Positions 35,601-49,238 of a stretch of 64,000 nucleotides of DNA are shown here, piece after piece. Positions within the stretch are counted from its first letter, which is position 1. Each line of letters starts with the position of its first letter. Under the pieces are notes generated by a model. That model was not told the origin of the DNA. It ran no database searches and saw only the letters and a list, made by a program, of their open reading frames with translations. The position numbers were made by a program, and so were the translations under genes. Origin of the DNA: Acanthornis magna (taxonomy: Eukaryota > Chordata > Aves > Passeriformes > Acanthizidae); the NCBI GenBank assembly GCA_036785705.1, contig JAWUZG010000001.1, forward strand, positions 6,262,001-6,326,000, read 5' to 3'.

Positions 35601-36773
35601 AATATACTTTTATAAGACAAATATATATTTAATATGCCAGTTGGAAACTTGATAGAAAGAAAATAATCATTATGCTGTCTGTTATTGTAGTCCAATTATT
35701 TCAGAATGAGAGTGTATTGCACTTGTGAAAAGGAGGGGGGATTGTGTTAAAAAAATAGTCAAGCCTTTGCTGTCACATTATGTCACATAGTCTTCATAGA
35801 TTGAAATTCCTGCTTGGATTAGGAAAAATGTAATGGTAGAGTTATCCAAGGACCAAACTATAAAAAGAGAACTATGCTCTGAAAATGATGAAAAATGTAA
35901 TTATGAAGTAAAACAAGAATTGTGTAAATCTTCAATGCGTCCTCCTCCGTCAAAGTGAACATGGGGAACATGGTGTATAAGCTGCAGTTTAAAACTGCTA
36001 CCATGTGTTGGAGTAGTTACAACATACACAGGAGAGCAAATAATTTTTGTATCAGTAGCATCCTGGTTCAGGACAGAAGACCGAAGTGGCAATAACATAT
36101 CACCAATTTCATTTTTGAGTTATGGAGGGCATACAGCAGTGAAACCTGACAACCCTTCTTTAAAGGTGGAATCTGTACATATGGGATGAAGAAAGTCAGA
36201 ACAAGATAAAAAGAACTGCTGACAGGACAAAATACTTCCAAGCAAGTATTGGTTTAAAAAGTCTTAATTGATGCTTAAATTTAAAAATATGCCACTAATC
36301 AGAAGGTAAGAAACAAAATGCATGAGAAACACACTCACACACACACAAAAAACCCTCAAGCCAAAACAGCAAAGAAAATAAGTAATAGGAACAAAACATC
36401 AACTTTCCAAAAAGGGACACTTTGTAAAACAAAGGCATAGAAGAGGATAAAATGTCAAGTTAGATATAAAACTGCAATGAGGAAAGCTAGAATAGAAGGA
36501 AAAAATTAAAAGAAAAATATTTTAGGGAGAAACTTGCTGGAGGCATGAAAACTAATAATGAAAATTTTCAAATACATCAGAAGAAGGAAACCTGCTAGAG
36601 AATTTACAAGGCTGATAGATGATACCATAAAAAAAATCAAGGAGGAGAAGAAAAACATCTAAATCAAATCAATTTTATGTGCTGTTCACTAAGCACGGGC
36701 TAGATATTTTCCTGAACAAGATTCGCAATATTCCTTAGAGGATGAGATGAACAACTGTCCCAATTAGAAATGT
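32620..36773. other. Intergenic, no gene recognised
   Basis: AT-rich sequence containing the overlapping hairpins at 33197-33245 and an A-rich low-complexity run at about 35308-35340. Open frames such as 33400-33702 and 34957-35199 on the - strand match no family I recognise. Confidence 0.65.
33197..33245. repeat. Two overlapping, mutually exclusive inverted repeats
   Basis: Hairpin A: GTGTCTGGACA (33197-33207) with its exact complement at 33215-33225, 7-nt loop. Hairpin B: ACATGTACTGTGTCC (33205-33219) with its exact complement at 33231-33245, 11-nt loop. They share 33205-33207 and 33215-33219, so only one can form at a time. No transcript or gene context is known here. Confidence 0.9.
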
Positions 36774-36856
36774 ATAGAATAGAATAGAATAGAATAGAAT
36801 AGAATAGAATAGAATAGAATAGAATAGAATAGAATAGAATAGAATAGAATAGAATA
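36774..36856. repeat. (GAATA)n microsatellite at a CR1 3' end
   Basis: About 16 near-perfect copies of AGAAT, continuous with the CR1 3' terminus to the right. CR1 elements of this type end in short ATTCT-like repeats, so the tract probably grew from the element's tail. Confidence 0.95.
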
Positions 36857-37200
36857 TTTCAGTTGGAAGGGAACTACCACAATCATCTTGTGCAGAAGCC
36901 TGACCAGTTCAGGATTGAACAAAAGTTAAAGTGTGTTTTTAATGGCACTGTCTACTTGACTCTCGAACACTGACAAGCTTGGGGCATTGACCACTCATTG
37001 ACCACTGCTCTAGAAAGCCTGCTCCAGACTTTGGTCACCCTCTCTGTAAAGAAATGCTTCCTAATGTCAAGTCTGAATCTCCCTTGGTTCAGTGTTGTAC
37101 CATTCCCATGTGTGCTATCCCTGGATACCAGAGATCAGACATCAGTATCTCTCGTTCCACTTCGCTTTCTTGAGATTTTGGAAGAAATGGCTGCAAGGAA
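36774..37200 (-). mobile_element. CR1 LINE, 3' end
   Basis: After the GAATA tail the + strand reads as the reverse complement of a CR1 3' region: atttcagttggaagggaact, then cctgaccagttcagg, aggcttggggcat-like and aagaaatgcttcctaatgtc. The 3' end is at the left, so the element lies on the - strand and is 5'-truncated near 37200. The right boundary fades out and is uncertain by about 40 bp. The 103-residue frame at 36998-37309 is CR1 sequence read backwards, not a gene. Confidence 0.92.
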
Positions 37201-40200
37201 AAACAAATTTCCAGGATTGGTTGGCATCCACCCAAAAATCCTTAAGAGACATGACAATGAAACTGATGAACTGACATTTGTTGTGTATTTTGGGAAAGCA
37301 AAGAGGTAACAATGTGAATGAAACCAACCTAATTTAGAAGAAGGGGTCAGTGCATGGTAAGCAATTGTATTGTGCATCACTTGTTTTTATTAGGCTTTAT
37401 TCCTTTCTCCCATTATTAGTATTGCAACACAGGCATGTGTAAGTAACCATTTGAGGAAGATTATTCAAGAAAATATGTCTACAGAGGCATATTATTAAAT
37501 GTATAAATATACTAATAAATGCATAAATTGAGTCTTATACACAGTTATATAAAATACTTGAATATATACATTTGTAGAGATTTAATAACCACAGTGTATC
37601 TGAAAAAAAAAAAAATTAATTCTTATGCATTGCTCCAAAAATGTATTACTCTTATCAACCATTAAACAAAAAGCAAACCAATGAACAGAACTGTCAGTAG
37701 TTTTAATTAATCTGTGAAAACATTAGGTTGTATCTTCTGTGTGGAGGAGACTATAATAAATGGTGATTTAATTTTCTTTTTAATTAAAAAAATCCCAACA
37801 CCCTTTGCATTGAAAGCTATAAATTGGATGTAAAATATCAGGTTAGTCTATACTCCATTCCATTTTTTTCAAAATATCTTGGAAGCTACTGTTCCATAAA
37901 AGGAAGCTTCACCATGATCAATGTCCTGGCAGTCTTTTTGAAATTTATTTTAGAACTGCTATCAAACACCATAAGCTAGAAAGAGCCCTAGCAGCTTGGT
38001 AATGAACTAGTGAAAATCAACCAAATAATGCTGAAGCCTTTGCTTAGAATTAAGGTGGAAGGTGGGATATCTGCTCCAAACCCTGGCTGTGCTGGGATCC
38101 TCAGCAGCTGCTGAGGCACAGCTATGTGGAGTCATTATTAATGAGTGGGAATGTTAAGATCCATGGGCAAGGATGTCACTTGGTATGAAGACCACACGTG
38201 TCCTGAATGAAGAAAAACTGTTCCACTCCACGTGCAGGTCCATGCCTTGCAGAGGAGGATATGCATGTTCTACAGAACATCTGAGCTTCCTCTGTTCATC
38301 TCTCAAAGAGCCTCTGGATCATGGAAAGACGCTGCCTTTGCCATGCCTCTTCCTCCTTTTCCTCTTTACCATTCAAAGGGATGAGTATCTGAATCTCAGG
38401 CCTGGAAGTGCTCCAAATTCAAGTATCCAAATGAAGGTACTCTTGTGGGAAGGAAAAAAGTAAAATCCATCTGTTACAGAGAGAAAAAAATAAAAATTGA
38501 AAGAAAATCTATGTCTTAGGTATAGAGGTACACCTTTTTAGTGTATAATGCTCTGTTCAGGGCTCTTGCCCTAGCAGATCTTTGGGTCAAAAAAAAGAAA
38601 ATTCCTTTTCAAATCCTCCAGTAATGTCGCAATAAAGCATAAACATTCATTGCCATCTCTCTCAGCAATTGGGAGTCCATCTTAGTTCGAGCTCCTGAAG
38701 ATGCCAAGCTCCTTGTCAGACAGACAGTCTCTTCCCTCCACACCAACTACAGGGAGGCATACTTAATCCTGGAATTGGAAATCACTGCTCCACCGATCAT
38801 AGTGACAAACTTATTTCTCAGTTCACTTATTTCTGTGCCTGGATGAGCTTAACTGGGCCAGATGAATTTTGCAAAGCAAGTATTTGAAGCTTCTCCATCC
38901 AGGTCAAGGTAGGAAAAAACAAAACAAAAAAAAAGATGAAAAAAGAGGCTTTAAGAAGCTGTGCTGACTTCCTCATTACACTAATGAGCAGATTGGTTCT
39001 ATTTGCTGAGTTAGTCATTTCCCTTGGTGAGTGATGGAGAAGAAGAGCAGTCTGCCATCTAGTAAAATAGAGAAAGCTATTCTGTGCTTTACAGATGCCT
39101 TATCTGACCCTTGAACAAGGCCTACTTGCCAGCTCATCAACTCCCCAGTGTTGGGGACATTTTCTTTTAATCCTAAAAATGGAATAGATGGGGATTTCTT
39201 GACCAGTGGAACAATCCATCTACCTTTCGGGGCAAGTCTTGGTGAAATGAATCATTTAGCATTTATTATGCACTCAGATACCAAACTACTAAAGAAATGA
39301 AAAATTTTGCTGTTGGAGATATGTTCAAATAATACAACAATAGTACTGTAGTAAAGCATAAGGAGCAACTAGCACAAGCAAAATACTGAAAAACTTATTC
39401 TTCATTTGTTGCCCTGAATAAGGCAAGGATCCTATTGAAAGAACTATGATTTCTTTTTGTTTCACATTCTAAAGAATGTTTATATGTTAAAGAATCAAAT
39501 TAAAGCCACAAATATAATTACTTGTGATATTTCTTATCTTTAGAATAATTTATTTGTTGAATTTTACTATTTTAAATTAATATTTTGATTAGTTTATGTA
39601 CCATATGTGATCTAATGCAACTGTGTATCTCTGCTAGAGGTGCCTTTCAGAACAGATTTTAAACCATCGATTTTTCAGGTTGATGTGACTGCATTTTTTT
39701 CACTGAGTTGCATTCATTGCTAATAATAATAGTAATGAAATAATAATAGCAAAAATAGAATATAAATGCTAACACAAAATATATGAGAATAATTCAAAGT
39801 GTCCGTGGAGAATCTAGATGAACCTAAAATAACCATCTGACAGACAGAGATTTATTTTTCCATAATTTTCTTTTACAGTCAGAGGCGATAACAAGTCCTC
39901 TCTTTGATCTTTGCAAACAGACTCTCATCCTCAGAATCAAGTTCAGGATAAGACAAATAGTTATAACAAAATCAATTATACAAGTGCTATCTTTTATATA
40001 CAAATGCTAAATTTTACATTAAAAAAAGCACAAATAAATACATAAAATACATGAGCATTTGTTATTGAGCAAAATTTAATATTTGCATGTGTGATCACTA
40101 ATACTGTACTGCTCATCTTAATCTTCCTTCTGATTTTTGTGGGGAGAAATGCTGGATCAGATTTGGAACAGAAATTCATCATTCACCTTCTAAGTCAGTG

Positions 40201-43200
40201 TTGATTTGGAAATGCTTCAAAGTATTCATTTTATCACTTCATTGCAAGACTTCTGATATGTCATTAATACTTTAAAGATACAGAGGAAAAGTCAAAGTCA
40301 CTCTTAGTGAAGAAAAGGTTTAATGAAAAGCTTAAATATATATATAACATTTTCAGCTGCTCCTGATAATTTGGAGACATTTTCCAGAAAGTATCTCTTT
40401 ATCTCAAACCATGACCTTAGAGCATTAGCTAAGAAGTCAGCATGGGAGAGTATTTTAAATTTTTGTGCAGTCATTTTCTACATTAACTAATTAATATTGA
40501 ACTGTGGGATCTCAGTCCTGATTTCAGGTCCCTGTTATCTCAAACACAGATGGTGCAGTATGCAATTTTTAAGGATTTTCCTTTCCTTTTTTTTTTTTCT
40601 TTTTCCTATTTTTTTTCCTTGCAGCTGTGAGCAGCACGTGGAAGGGAGCAGACTGACAGGCAGCAGCAAGGGATGGGGACGTGGTCCCTTTGTCAGCAGG
40701 GCAGTGGCCTCACCAAGCAAGACCTCAGTGGGGTGAGTGGCACAGGCTGGGGATGGTAGCCCAGAGTCCAGCGAAGTCCATGGCAGTGGAGCAAGTCCAA
40801 GATCTGTCTGGGAAGTCAACTTTGAGGGCCAGGGTCAAGCTGAGCAAATCCAAGGAATGTTTGAAGTGTAGCTCAGGCAAGGACCAGGACAGGTTCTGAA
40901 CTTAAATGCAGCTCCAGAGGAAAGGGCCAACAGACCTCCTTTTTAAACGAGCCAGAAAGTTTGCATGGCTGCTTCGTATCAGAGCTGACCTCCAACACCA
41001 CAGACCAAACCCCTGCAGAGGCTGTCTCTGCGCTCAGGTCCCTGGCACAGCCTTTGTTACACAGGTCACTGGCTTTAATGTCACAGAGTGTCACGATCTG
41101 TTATGTCCAGCACTGCCACACACCACGTTAAAAGCCCTGCCAAGTAGCTGTGCACACCATGTGAGCACAGAACAGCCCTGCAGCTGGGCAGGGGGAGAAG
41201 CTGATTTTTAATTCTTTTTTTTGTCCCCCGGCTGTAACCGTTTTTCTCACTCCAGCTGTGTTCCGTGGTGAATCATCCTCAGTGCTAAAGGTGTAGGAAG
41301 CACTCACAGAAACATAAGGAACAGACATTACACAGCTGAATTGTCAAAACTTCCGTGAGTCTCTCGGATTTTCGTGAAGCAGGAATCACAAGTCTCATAT
41401 TTAATGCATGAAGGGAAATAACTTAAAATTCCTTCAATGCAAAAGCCTTAGAATAAAAGTGTCGCATACTGAAGAATCGTGCTCTACATTGAGGACCTAT
41501 ATAAAAAAGTTCCTAAATCCATACAACCCGGGGAGTTGGTAGGACTGTGAGGTAGGACTAAGAAAATACAGCACCTCTCTGTGTTGGCAATGAGCCCTTG
41601 GAGCACCAAAATCTATATCTGCTGTACTTGGCAGTGGGCAGCAGCATCCTGACTGCACACACTTCAGAGACTCTCTGGAACTGAACAGATCTAGACTGCT
41701 AAGTCATTTTGGTACTTTTGAGATAAGAAGAGATAACAAAACTTTTTGGAAAAGAGCAAGCATAAGCCACCACATCATTCCTGATAGTTATTATTTGAAC
41801 TGTGTGACTGCCTTTTCTTGTTCTGTGGCATCTGAAAAGTTTAAGGGCAGTATTCTTTAGAAAGAATGTGTTGCTGATATCATGACACCAATGGGGATTA
41901 AACCAAAACAGATGCCCAAAATGCCTTGCACGGTCTGATATTGCTGAAATATTCATGGGCAGTCTTCTGTTTATACCACTGTAGAGGCCCAAGTGTAATG
42001 TTAACAGAAAAAAAGTACTCCTTTGTCTGAGTTAAAAAATATCCAAGCAATTAAACAATTTTGTTTCCTTTTCCTCAAAAGAGGCCCTCGTTCTCATTCC
42101 AATCTTGAAAATCAAGGAGTGCAGTTTTCTGTGAGAGGAATCCACTTCTATTACTGGAACATCCATGTTTACAGCACTATATTTTAAGCAGTTGTGCCTA
42201 CCTATAACAGGGAATCTTTAAAATCTAAAGCATTATGATCTTTCCTGCTTTATCAATAGTCACAAGAAGACAAAATTGTTAAAAAGTAGCTTGAAACTTG
42301 TGATGCAACATCTTGCCACAAGTGATAACCCTATGGGAACGGCTTGGTCATACATATATTTTGTTGAAAACTCCTATCCTACTATGTTTACTCTCTCTGT
42401 ATTGAAAATCTAAAATCTTTTTAAAAATAACCTTTTTCATGCACTCTGACACTGATAACCTTTGAGCATCTTAAATATTTTTAAATAGGTTTTGTTTTAT
42501 TATGACAGCATACTTTTGTGTCTGAGTTGTTGGGAAAATGAGATGTGTGTGTGAATTGCTGGTTTTTTGGTTATAGAACAGGAGGAAATTTTTAATTGAT
42601 GACATATTTCAGTCCACCTTTTTTTCTTATATACATCCAGTTTGTGAATTTTCCCAGTACTGAGAAAATATCAAGATACTGCAGCATTCTTATAGCCTGC
42701 TGATAGTGGTACTCCATGCAGTCCTTCACTTGGGGACAGGAGAGAAAGACAAAGAGAAGTGATTTAACTTGTGCAAACCTGGATCATTTGTGCTTTCAGT
42801 TTCTTGAGTGTGAGGTCAAGGATAACATCAACATAATCACAACTGCTTGGATGTATTTTAGGAGCTGGTCTGGTCTGAGGACACACACAGGGCAGAAATT
42901 ACCATTCCTTTTGAGAGATGCTGCTGGTTTTCAGCTCTCAAACTACTAAGACTCTTTCAGACCAGCACTGAGAACAGCGTCCTCTGCAGCAGCAGCAGTG
43001 TGCTCCTGTTTCAGGAGGCAATGCCACAGCATTTAACACTGCAGACAGGAGCGTGGGGCAAGGAGCTATAAGCCATGCCTTCTTTCTGTGCCATTAAACT
43101 GCATTCATCATCATGTCATCTAAGTGTTTGCTTTCCTTTGCTGGTTTTGTGAGTTACCCAGGTTATTTTACTCTTCTGATTTGATATTGATTTCTTCCAT

Positions 43201-44980
43201 TCTGTTCTCTGTACTAGCCAGTTAATCGTTAACTCTGTGTGAGAAGGATGAACAATTATAAATACAACAAAAATAATGAGAATTCTATCATGCAACTACT
43301 GTTAAAAATAAAAATATGATAGTTTAAATAGTCTTCAGAAAACAAGGCATCATGAAATCCAGAGCAAAGTAGTGATGTTAAAAAAGTGAGAATCCTTCCA
43401 AAACATTTATTGAAAGCACACTAATAAGACAAATTCACTTTTCTAGACTGAAAAACGAAAGTTTTAAAATTAAAGTTATACAACAGTTTATAGAATGCTA
43501 CAGCCTATTTTACTGGGTTACATAGACTATAGATCAAATAAAACACAGACTTCCATGGTTCTGCATGGAAGTAGCAGAGAGTGTGTCCTAAGTTATAGCT
43601 CCCTGGTTTGAAAGAGCCCTCAGGCATGTCAGGTAGCTTCTGCTTCTATACCTTTCCACTCCTGCTCTGCACTCAAGCTGCATAGCTGAAAACCTGGCAC
43701 TACAGACTGCAGACTGTACCTACAAGACCTAGATTTACCTGCTTGGGTAACTAAAGTGTCAGCAGGCCACTTTGTAGATATATCTCTGCTGCGATTTCAG
43801 TGATTGCAGAAGTTTAAACAAATCTAGTTTTTGATACTAGCTGTGATTTTGCTGATAGCCATGGAAAGGAAATCTCCGTTGTTGAAGCAGTTGCCCATTA
43901 TCAGCTGAAATGTTAGGTCTGCTTGTTCCTGATTCCTTCTAGTTGTGGGGCAAAATAGGCTGTCTGTGCGGCTGCCAGAGAGTCTAAACACATCCTGTTT
44001 CATAAATGAGGGAGCTAAAAGAATGCAAAAAAGGCCAGAAAGGCAGCACAGCTGTGAAGAGATAAGTTGCTAAGCTGCTATAAGTCACACTCAGTCACAT
44101 AACCATAGCCTAAGAGCAAATGGTTGCTGTGTCACCTCTTCACAGCACCGCCACTGTTGGCTCTAAGAGCAGCATGAAGTGTAATGCACGATTTCTTGTT
44201 GCTCATTCTGTTCATCAGATTGTCTTGGGATATTTCAGGCTATTTTTGGTCTCCTACCCATTGCATTTTCAAGACAATGGGAAGACAATGTGATTTTCTT
44301 TTCTCATTCCCATTGTTATAATGCAAATGAATTAATATTGTGCCATCCTCTGTTCTCATTAATAACCTCAGAGAAACAGTATAATAGGAAAATACACCAG
44401 TCAGTAAAGCCTTCAGTGACAATTCAGCATTCTGATAAAACATCCTGCAGTACAAGAAGAAACTTGTACATGCTCATTGTGAGGAAATGGAAGATGGAAA
44501 GAAGAGAATGGAGAACAAATTAACCCCTTCTGATAATTGAAGCTCATAAACCTCTAGAAGCTTCTCTGCCTCTGTTAGTCATAAGACGTGACAGTACAGG
44601 ACACAATCTCTATTGCTCCCCAGGGGATATTTTTCCCCTTTGTAGCAAAACAACCCATTAGGTAAACAGAGCTTTGTTGCCCATAGCAACAGAAAATTGC
44701 ATTCCAGCAGGATAACAATGTATTTTAGCTTTGCTTTTTTCTTTCAAAATTAAAAGTAAAGATCAGCAGGAAAACAGTAGTACAATTATAATTAGGCCTT
44801 GGCTACTAAAGACTGGACAACTAAAACAAGGAAGAAAAGGATTCATAAACAGAATGAAAAATAAAGTGTAATTGTGTTGTATTTACCTGCTGCTTAATTT
44901 ATTTGCAACAGTAATAGTCTGGCATTCATTTATTTGCACACTGCCAGACAGCTTGACAAAATGAAGATTATATTGTTCAT
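37201..44980. other. Intergenic, no gene recognised
   Basis: Long AT-rich interval. An A-run lies at 37603-37615, a (TAA)-rich patch at 39720-39755 and a T-rich tract at 40585-40620. Directly after the T-rich tract, 40620-41170 is unusually GC-rich and may be a decayed repeat I cannot name. 38060-38460 is a second patch with scattered open frames. No protein family was recognised. Confidence 0.6.
40620..41170. other. GC-rich island of unknown nature
   Basis: About 550 bp clearly richer in G and C than its flanks, starting after a T-rich tract. The phrase caagtccaa/aaatccaag recurs around 40792-40850. Open frames on both strands match no known family and no splice or start context stands out. 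A decayed LTR or other repeat is my best guess. Confidence 0.35.
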
Positions 44981-46280
44981 ATTATAGAATTATAGCATAT
45001 CTTGAGTTGTAAGGGACCCATGAGGAAGACCAGCTTCAGGTCCTGCACAGGACAGCCCCAAGAATCACACCATGCTGTTCAAATGCTTCTTGAGCTTTGT
45101 CAGGCTTGGTACTGTGATCACTGCCCTAGGGAGCCTGTTTCAGTGCCCAACCACCCTCTGTGTGAAAAACCTTTTCCTGATATCCAGCCAAAGCCTCCCT
45201 TGACACAACTTCAGACCATTCCCTTGGGTCACTGGTCACCCGAGAGAACAGAGAGTGCCTGTCCCTCTGCTTCATCTCATGAGGAAGCTGCAAACTGCAA
45301 TGAGGTCTCCTTTCAATCTCCTCTTCTCCAGGCTGAACAGACCAAGTGACCTCAGACATTCCTCATAAGGATTCCCCTCCAGACCCTTCACCATCCTCAT
45401 GCCCCTCCTTTGGACACTCTCTAGTATCTCAATGTCTTTTTTTATTGTGGTGCCCAAAACTGCCCCCAGCACTCGAGATGAGGTTATCCCAACCCAGAGC
45501 AGAGTGGGACAATCCCCTCCCTTTTCCAGCTGGCTATGCGGTGCCTGACACCCCCAGGACAGGGATGTCCCTCTGGGCTTCCAGGGCACTGCTGACTCAT
45601 GTTCAACTTTCCACTGACCAGGACCCCCAGGTCCCTTTCTGTAGTTGCTGTCCAGCCTCTCGTTCCCCAGTCTGTTCATATATCCAGGGTTGCCCTATCC
45701 CAGGAACTTGTCCTTATTGAACTCGATGAAGGTGGTGATTGTTCAGCCCTCAGATTTTCCAAGGTCTCTCTGCAGGGCCTCTCTGCCCTCGAGGGAGTCA
45801 ACAGCTCCTCTCAACTTAGTCATTGGCAAATGTATGGAGTGTACCTTCAAGTCCTGTGTTCAAGTGGTTAATGAAGATGTTGAAGAGCACAGGGCTGAGG
45901 ATGGAGCCCCACTAGTGATGTCCACCAGGTCACCAGCCTGATGTCCCCCCGTTCACTATCACTCTTTGTGCCCAACTTGTGAGCCAGTTGTTCTACCATT
46001 GCATGAATTGTTTATCCAGCTGTGTGTCCAGAAGGATGTTGGGAGAGGCAGTATCAAAAGCTTTACTGAAATCCAAAAGAGTACATCAACAGGCTTCCCT
46101 TGTTCAACTAGAGTAGCTTACCTTGTAATAAAAGGAAATTCAGTTTGTTAAGCAGGAGTTTCCCCTCATGAACCCATGCTGACTGTGACCAATGACTCTA
46201 TTGTCCTTTAGGTGTTTTTTAATAACTCCCAGTATAATCTTCTCCTTAATTATGTTTCCAGACATAGCCTGACTTATCTT
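44981..46280 (-). mobile_element. CR1 LINE, 1.3 kb, 3' UTR plus reverse-transcriptase C-terminus
   Basis: The + strand is the reverse complement of CR1 over its whole length. It starts with the 3' end (attatagaattatag, ttgagttgtaagggacc) and continues through ctgcacaggacagccccaag, aggctgaacagaccaagtga, cctcctttggacactctcta, gttgaagagcacagggctga and catgaacccatgctgactgt. The element is 5'-truncated near 46280, as is usual for CR1. It is moderately diverged, and stops and frameshifts break the coding frame. No target duplication is visible. Confidence 0.97.
45272..45679 (-). pseudogene. CR1 ORF2 remnant (reverse transcriptase C-terminus)
   Basis: The - strand frame contains the CR1 signature [13 protein letters not shown], then [20 protein letters not shown] and [11 protein letters not shown], which ends the CR1 reverse-transcriptase domain. 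The upstream frame is out of register and the catalytic part is missing. The frame at 45126-45359 carries the next C-terminal piece in another register, so the coding region is dead. Confidence 0.85.
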
Positions 46281-47564
46281 ACATGAAAATATATCCCAAA
46301 ATATATTTCATAGCCTTTTGATTGCTATGGCATAGGATGTGTCCTTTCCTGCCAGTGATTCCCAAATAATTAACAGTTAAACTAATTAGAGAAGGAAAGA
46401 TCATGTGACTGATGCTGGAAGTGTGTAGGGTTAGCTAGGAAGAGCTAAAAAAATGAAATTAAGTGCCCTAACCAGGAAGTCTGAATCAGACCTGGTTGCC
46501 CAGTCTCTAAATTATGGAGTATAATTGGCCTTCTTAAAATGTTATTATCACTATCTTACTAACTTCTAAAGGAAATAGTAAATGTAGAGCTTCCATGATG
46601 GAAGGACGCCACTGGTGGTTTTTCTCAGGATCCGTGCTATGACCTGTGCTGTTCAACAAAATCATGGAAAGAACTGGAAAAAGTCATGTGATTAGGTTTC
46701 CCAGTATTAGCAAGCTTTTCAGGGTTATAAGAGCAAGGGAAGACTGAAAAAAAATATGAGACTCAGGAAATCCAAATGAAGCTTGTAGGGTCTTGCTTCA
46801 AAACAAGCTGAAGGAGGTGATTCATCATGCAGTGGGTGAAGAGCAGTGAAAGCTTACAGAGGCTCAAGAGCAAACTGGAAAAGTTCAGGGAAAATAGATT
46901 TGTTTCATTCTGTGAAATACACATCTGGCTCAGGAAGATTATAGAAATGGAAAAAGTGAGAGGATGGGACAATATCAGGGAAAATAAAACCATTCCATAT
47001 TGATTTGTCCTGGGACTGGAGTCAGGAGTCCATGTCACCAAACTTATCCTGGCTATTCTTATTACTTAGGATATGGCTAGATTCCAGTGTGTACTATATA
47101 TTAGATTTAAAATAATGTGCGTGCAAACTGTTGATGCACAATAGTATTAGCCCAGCCCACCTGAAATACAAGTACGTGATACACAGCCTGGGGATGAAGT
47201 GTTAATCAAGATATCCTCAAGAATGAGGTGTTCTTATTTTGCTGTTTAAGTTTTGTGTAAGAAAAGCTGGATACATAATTGTAATATAAAACAACTAGTG
47301 AATGATCAACCAGTTGGTCAATAACTGACGTTTGAAAATCTTCCATGGTTTTATCTTGATAATGATTTCTACCCTATAATAATCTTGTAAGCCTTCATTC
47401 TGTTATGCTTATTACTCATAATAATGTACATAATGGCAGTAGATTAATGCCTTGAAAGTTTGTTCATTTTTTTGTTTGTTTAGTTTGGTTTGTTGGTTTT
47501 TTTTTCCCTTTAGTATGTTAACAGAATGCTCAGTTAACAAAAAAAAAAAAAGAGAGAACTGTTA
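46281..47564. other. Intergenic, no gene recognised
   Basis: Sequence between the CR1 and an LTR-like patch. T-rich and A-rich runs lie at about 47460-47550. Nothing else is supported. Confidence 0.65.
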
Positions 47565-47890
47565 TGGAATACATGTGGTGCAGGTAGCTTGGACTGCAAG
47601 GGAACAAAAGCCCAGGGGTTCCTTTGGTTGGAGTCCCTCCTTGGAGGCACCAGCTCGAGCTGTTTCTGTGTTACAACGCTGTTAATAAATTGCTTTATGG
47701 AATGAGGCATCTGAGACTGTTCTGGGAACCCTGGGGTTGAACCAGTAAGGAAACTGGTCTGATTGTGGGGGTGGGGTTTGTGGGGAGCCAAGCAGGGACC
47801 CGTGGGGTCACTGGAGCCACCACTGTGAAGTGACTTCAGTCCCAGCAGTGGCAGTCTCTGTCTTTAGGATTGTGACTGCCGGAGAGTCTC
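47565..47890 (+). mobile_element. Possible decayed LTR fragment
   Basis: A GC-richer block with a retroviral-looking 3' part: tgtgttacaacgctgtt, AATAAA at 47684-47689, then a G-rich stretch ending in tttgtggggagcc, where an LTR/primer-site junction might be. I recognise the style but not the family; there is no TG...CA pair or target duplication I can defend. Confidence 0.35.
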
Positions 47891-49238
47891 ATGAATAGTC
47901 AAACTGGGAAGTTTCCTTAAAACTTTTTGCATTAGAAAAATTTAGTATTTGAAACCCATCTTCTGAGTTAGTTGGTAGCACACCTCTTGCTTTTGGGAAG
48001 GGTGGATATAGGATTTGGGCACCCTGTAGATTTAATGAGGTGCAAAAATAAAAAGGAATGAGGCTGTAAGTTTTCTAACTGTGCTTTTACTTCCTTTAGA
48101 AAAGGGTTTGGAAAGCTTTCCTTTTGTCCTTATATCTTAATGGCTCATTTCTTTCCTAGCAGTCTTTATTCCTTGGTTTTTAAAAATTTTTTTTAAGGAA
48201 AGATATGGATAACATTGCTTAAAATATGACTACAAAGAAAACACTGCACTGAAAGAGAATAATGTGAGATTTTATCTAAACTAGTGAATTGGGGATACTT
48301 TGTAATCGTCTAGTTTTCTTCAGTTTTCATTACAGCTGAGTTATGAGGGTGGGGAATAAGCCCTGTAATTTTTTTTAAAAAGCTACAGACCTGGCTACAT
48401 GGATGGTAGGTAGTGACACAAATTGAGATGTATTAGTGTTGCTATGGGGAGAGAGTCTCCAACAATTCATAAGTCATGAGGGAATTAGAGGCCATTTCTC
48501 ATACTCAGTTTAGCAGTAAGAACAGGTTTGAGAACCTTTTGGTCTGTTTCTAAAAATAAATGAAAATAAATTCCAGCAAATTAGTTATAGAACAAACATG
48601 ATTTGTTTTGGTTGTGAGAAATTCAGAGACCCTCTGATAAGTGTTTGAAGGACCACCATCTGCCATTTTAAAATGTAAGCTCATGGAAACAAGTTATTTT
48701 AGATTGTAACTTTTTAGTATTCTTTTGAAAATGTGTATTTAGATGATATAGTGGAAACAATGTGAAAATGTGGGACTCAAAGACTTTTTTTAGAAAGCAT
48801 GAAGCAAACATAGGTAACCAATATTTAAATATTTCTGTATTTCAAACAATTAATTATTTTAAGGCTAAATCCATGATTTACCAGTACTTTACAATACTTG
48901 AATGCCTGATTTAATTTTCCTTGATTGCATACTATAATACAACTTCAATAATCATATTTCTAAAATAAATGCTATTTCTAATTAATTCAAAATATGCTTT
49001 CCATGAATATTCTGCAATAATAGCTAAAAAATTGATACTCCATTGCAGTATTTGCCAATGTGGAACCATGTCAATATGATTGGTGCAGGAGAAATGGAGA
49101 GTGAAATTACCTGGGAGCTGATGAGACTCTTTTTTGGCTAAGAAATGCAAAAATCACCCTTAGTAGAAAAATTGAATCCCCAAAACCTACAGTTTCCTCT
49201 AAACTGACCCCAGGGTGACTTTGGTCATGGCTCCACAT
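47891..49238. other. Intergenic, no gene recognised
   Basis: AT-rich sequence with no supported feature. Confidence 0.65.

Noticed and set aside
36774..36856. Regular short repeats that could suggest a CRISPR-like array
   Set aside because: Five-base units without spacers at the end of a CR1 in an animal genome; a microsatellite.
36998..37309. 103-codon + strand frame
   Set aside because: Mostly CR1 3' region read in antisense.
45002..45941. Plus-strand open frames of 90-124 codons
   Set aside because: These are the antisense reading of the CR1 element, which is identified by its reverse-transcriptase remnant on the - strand.
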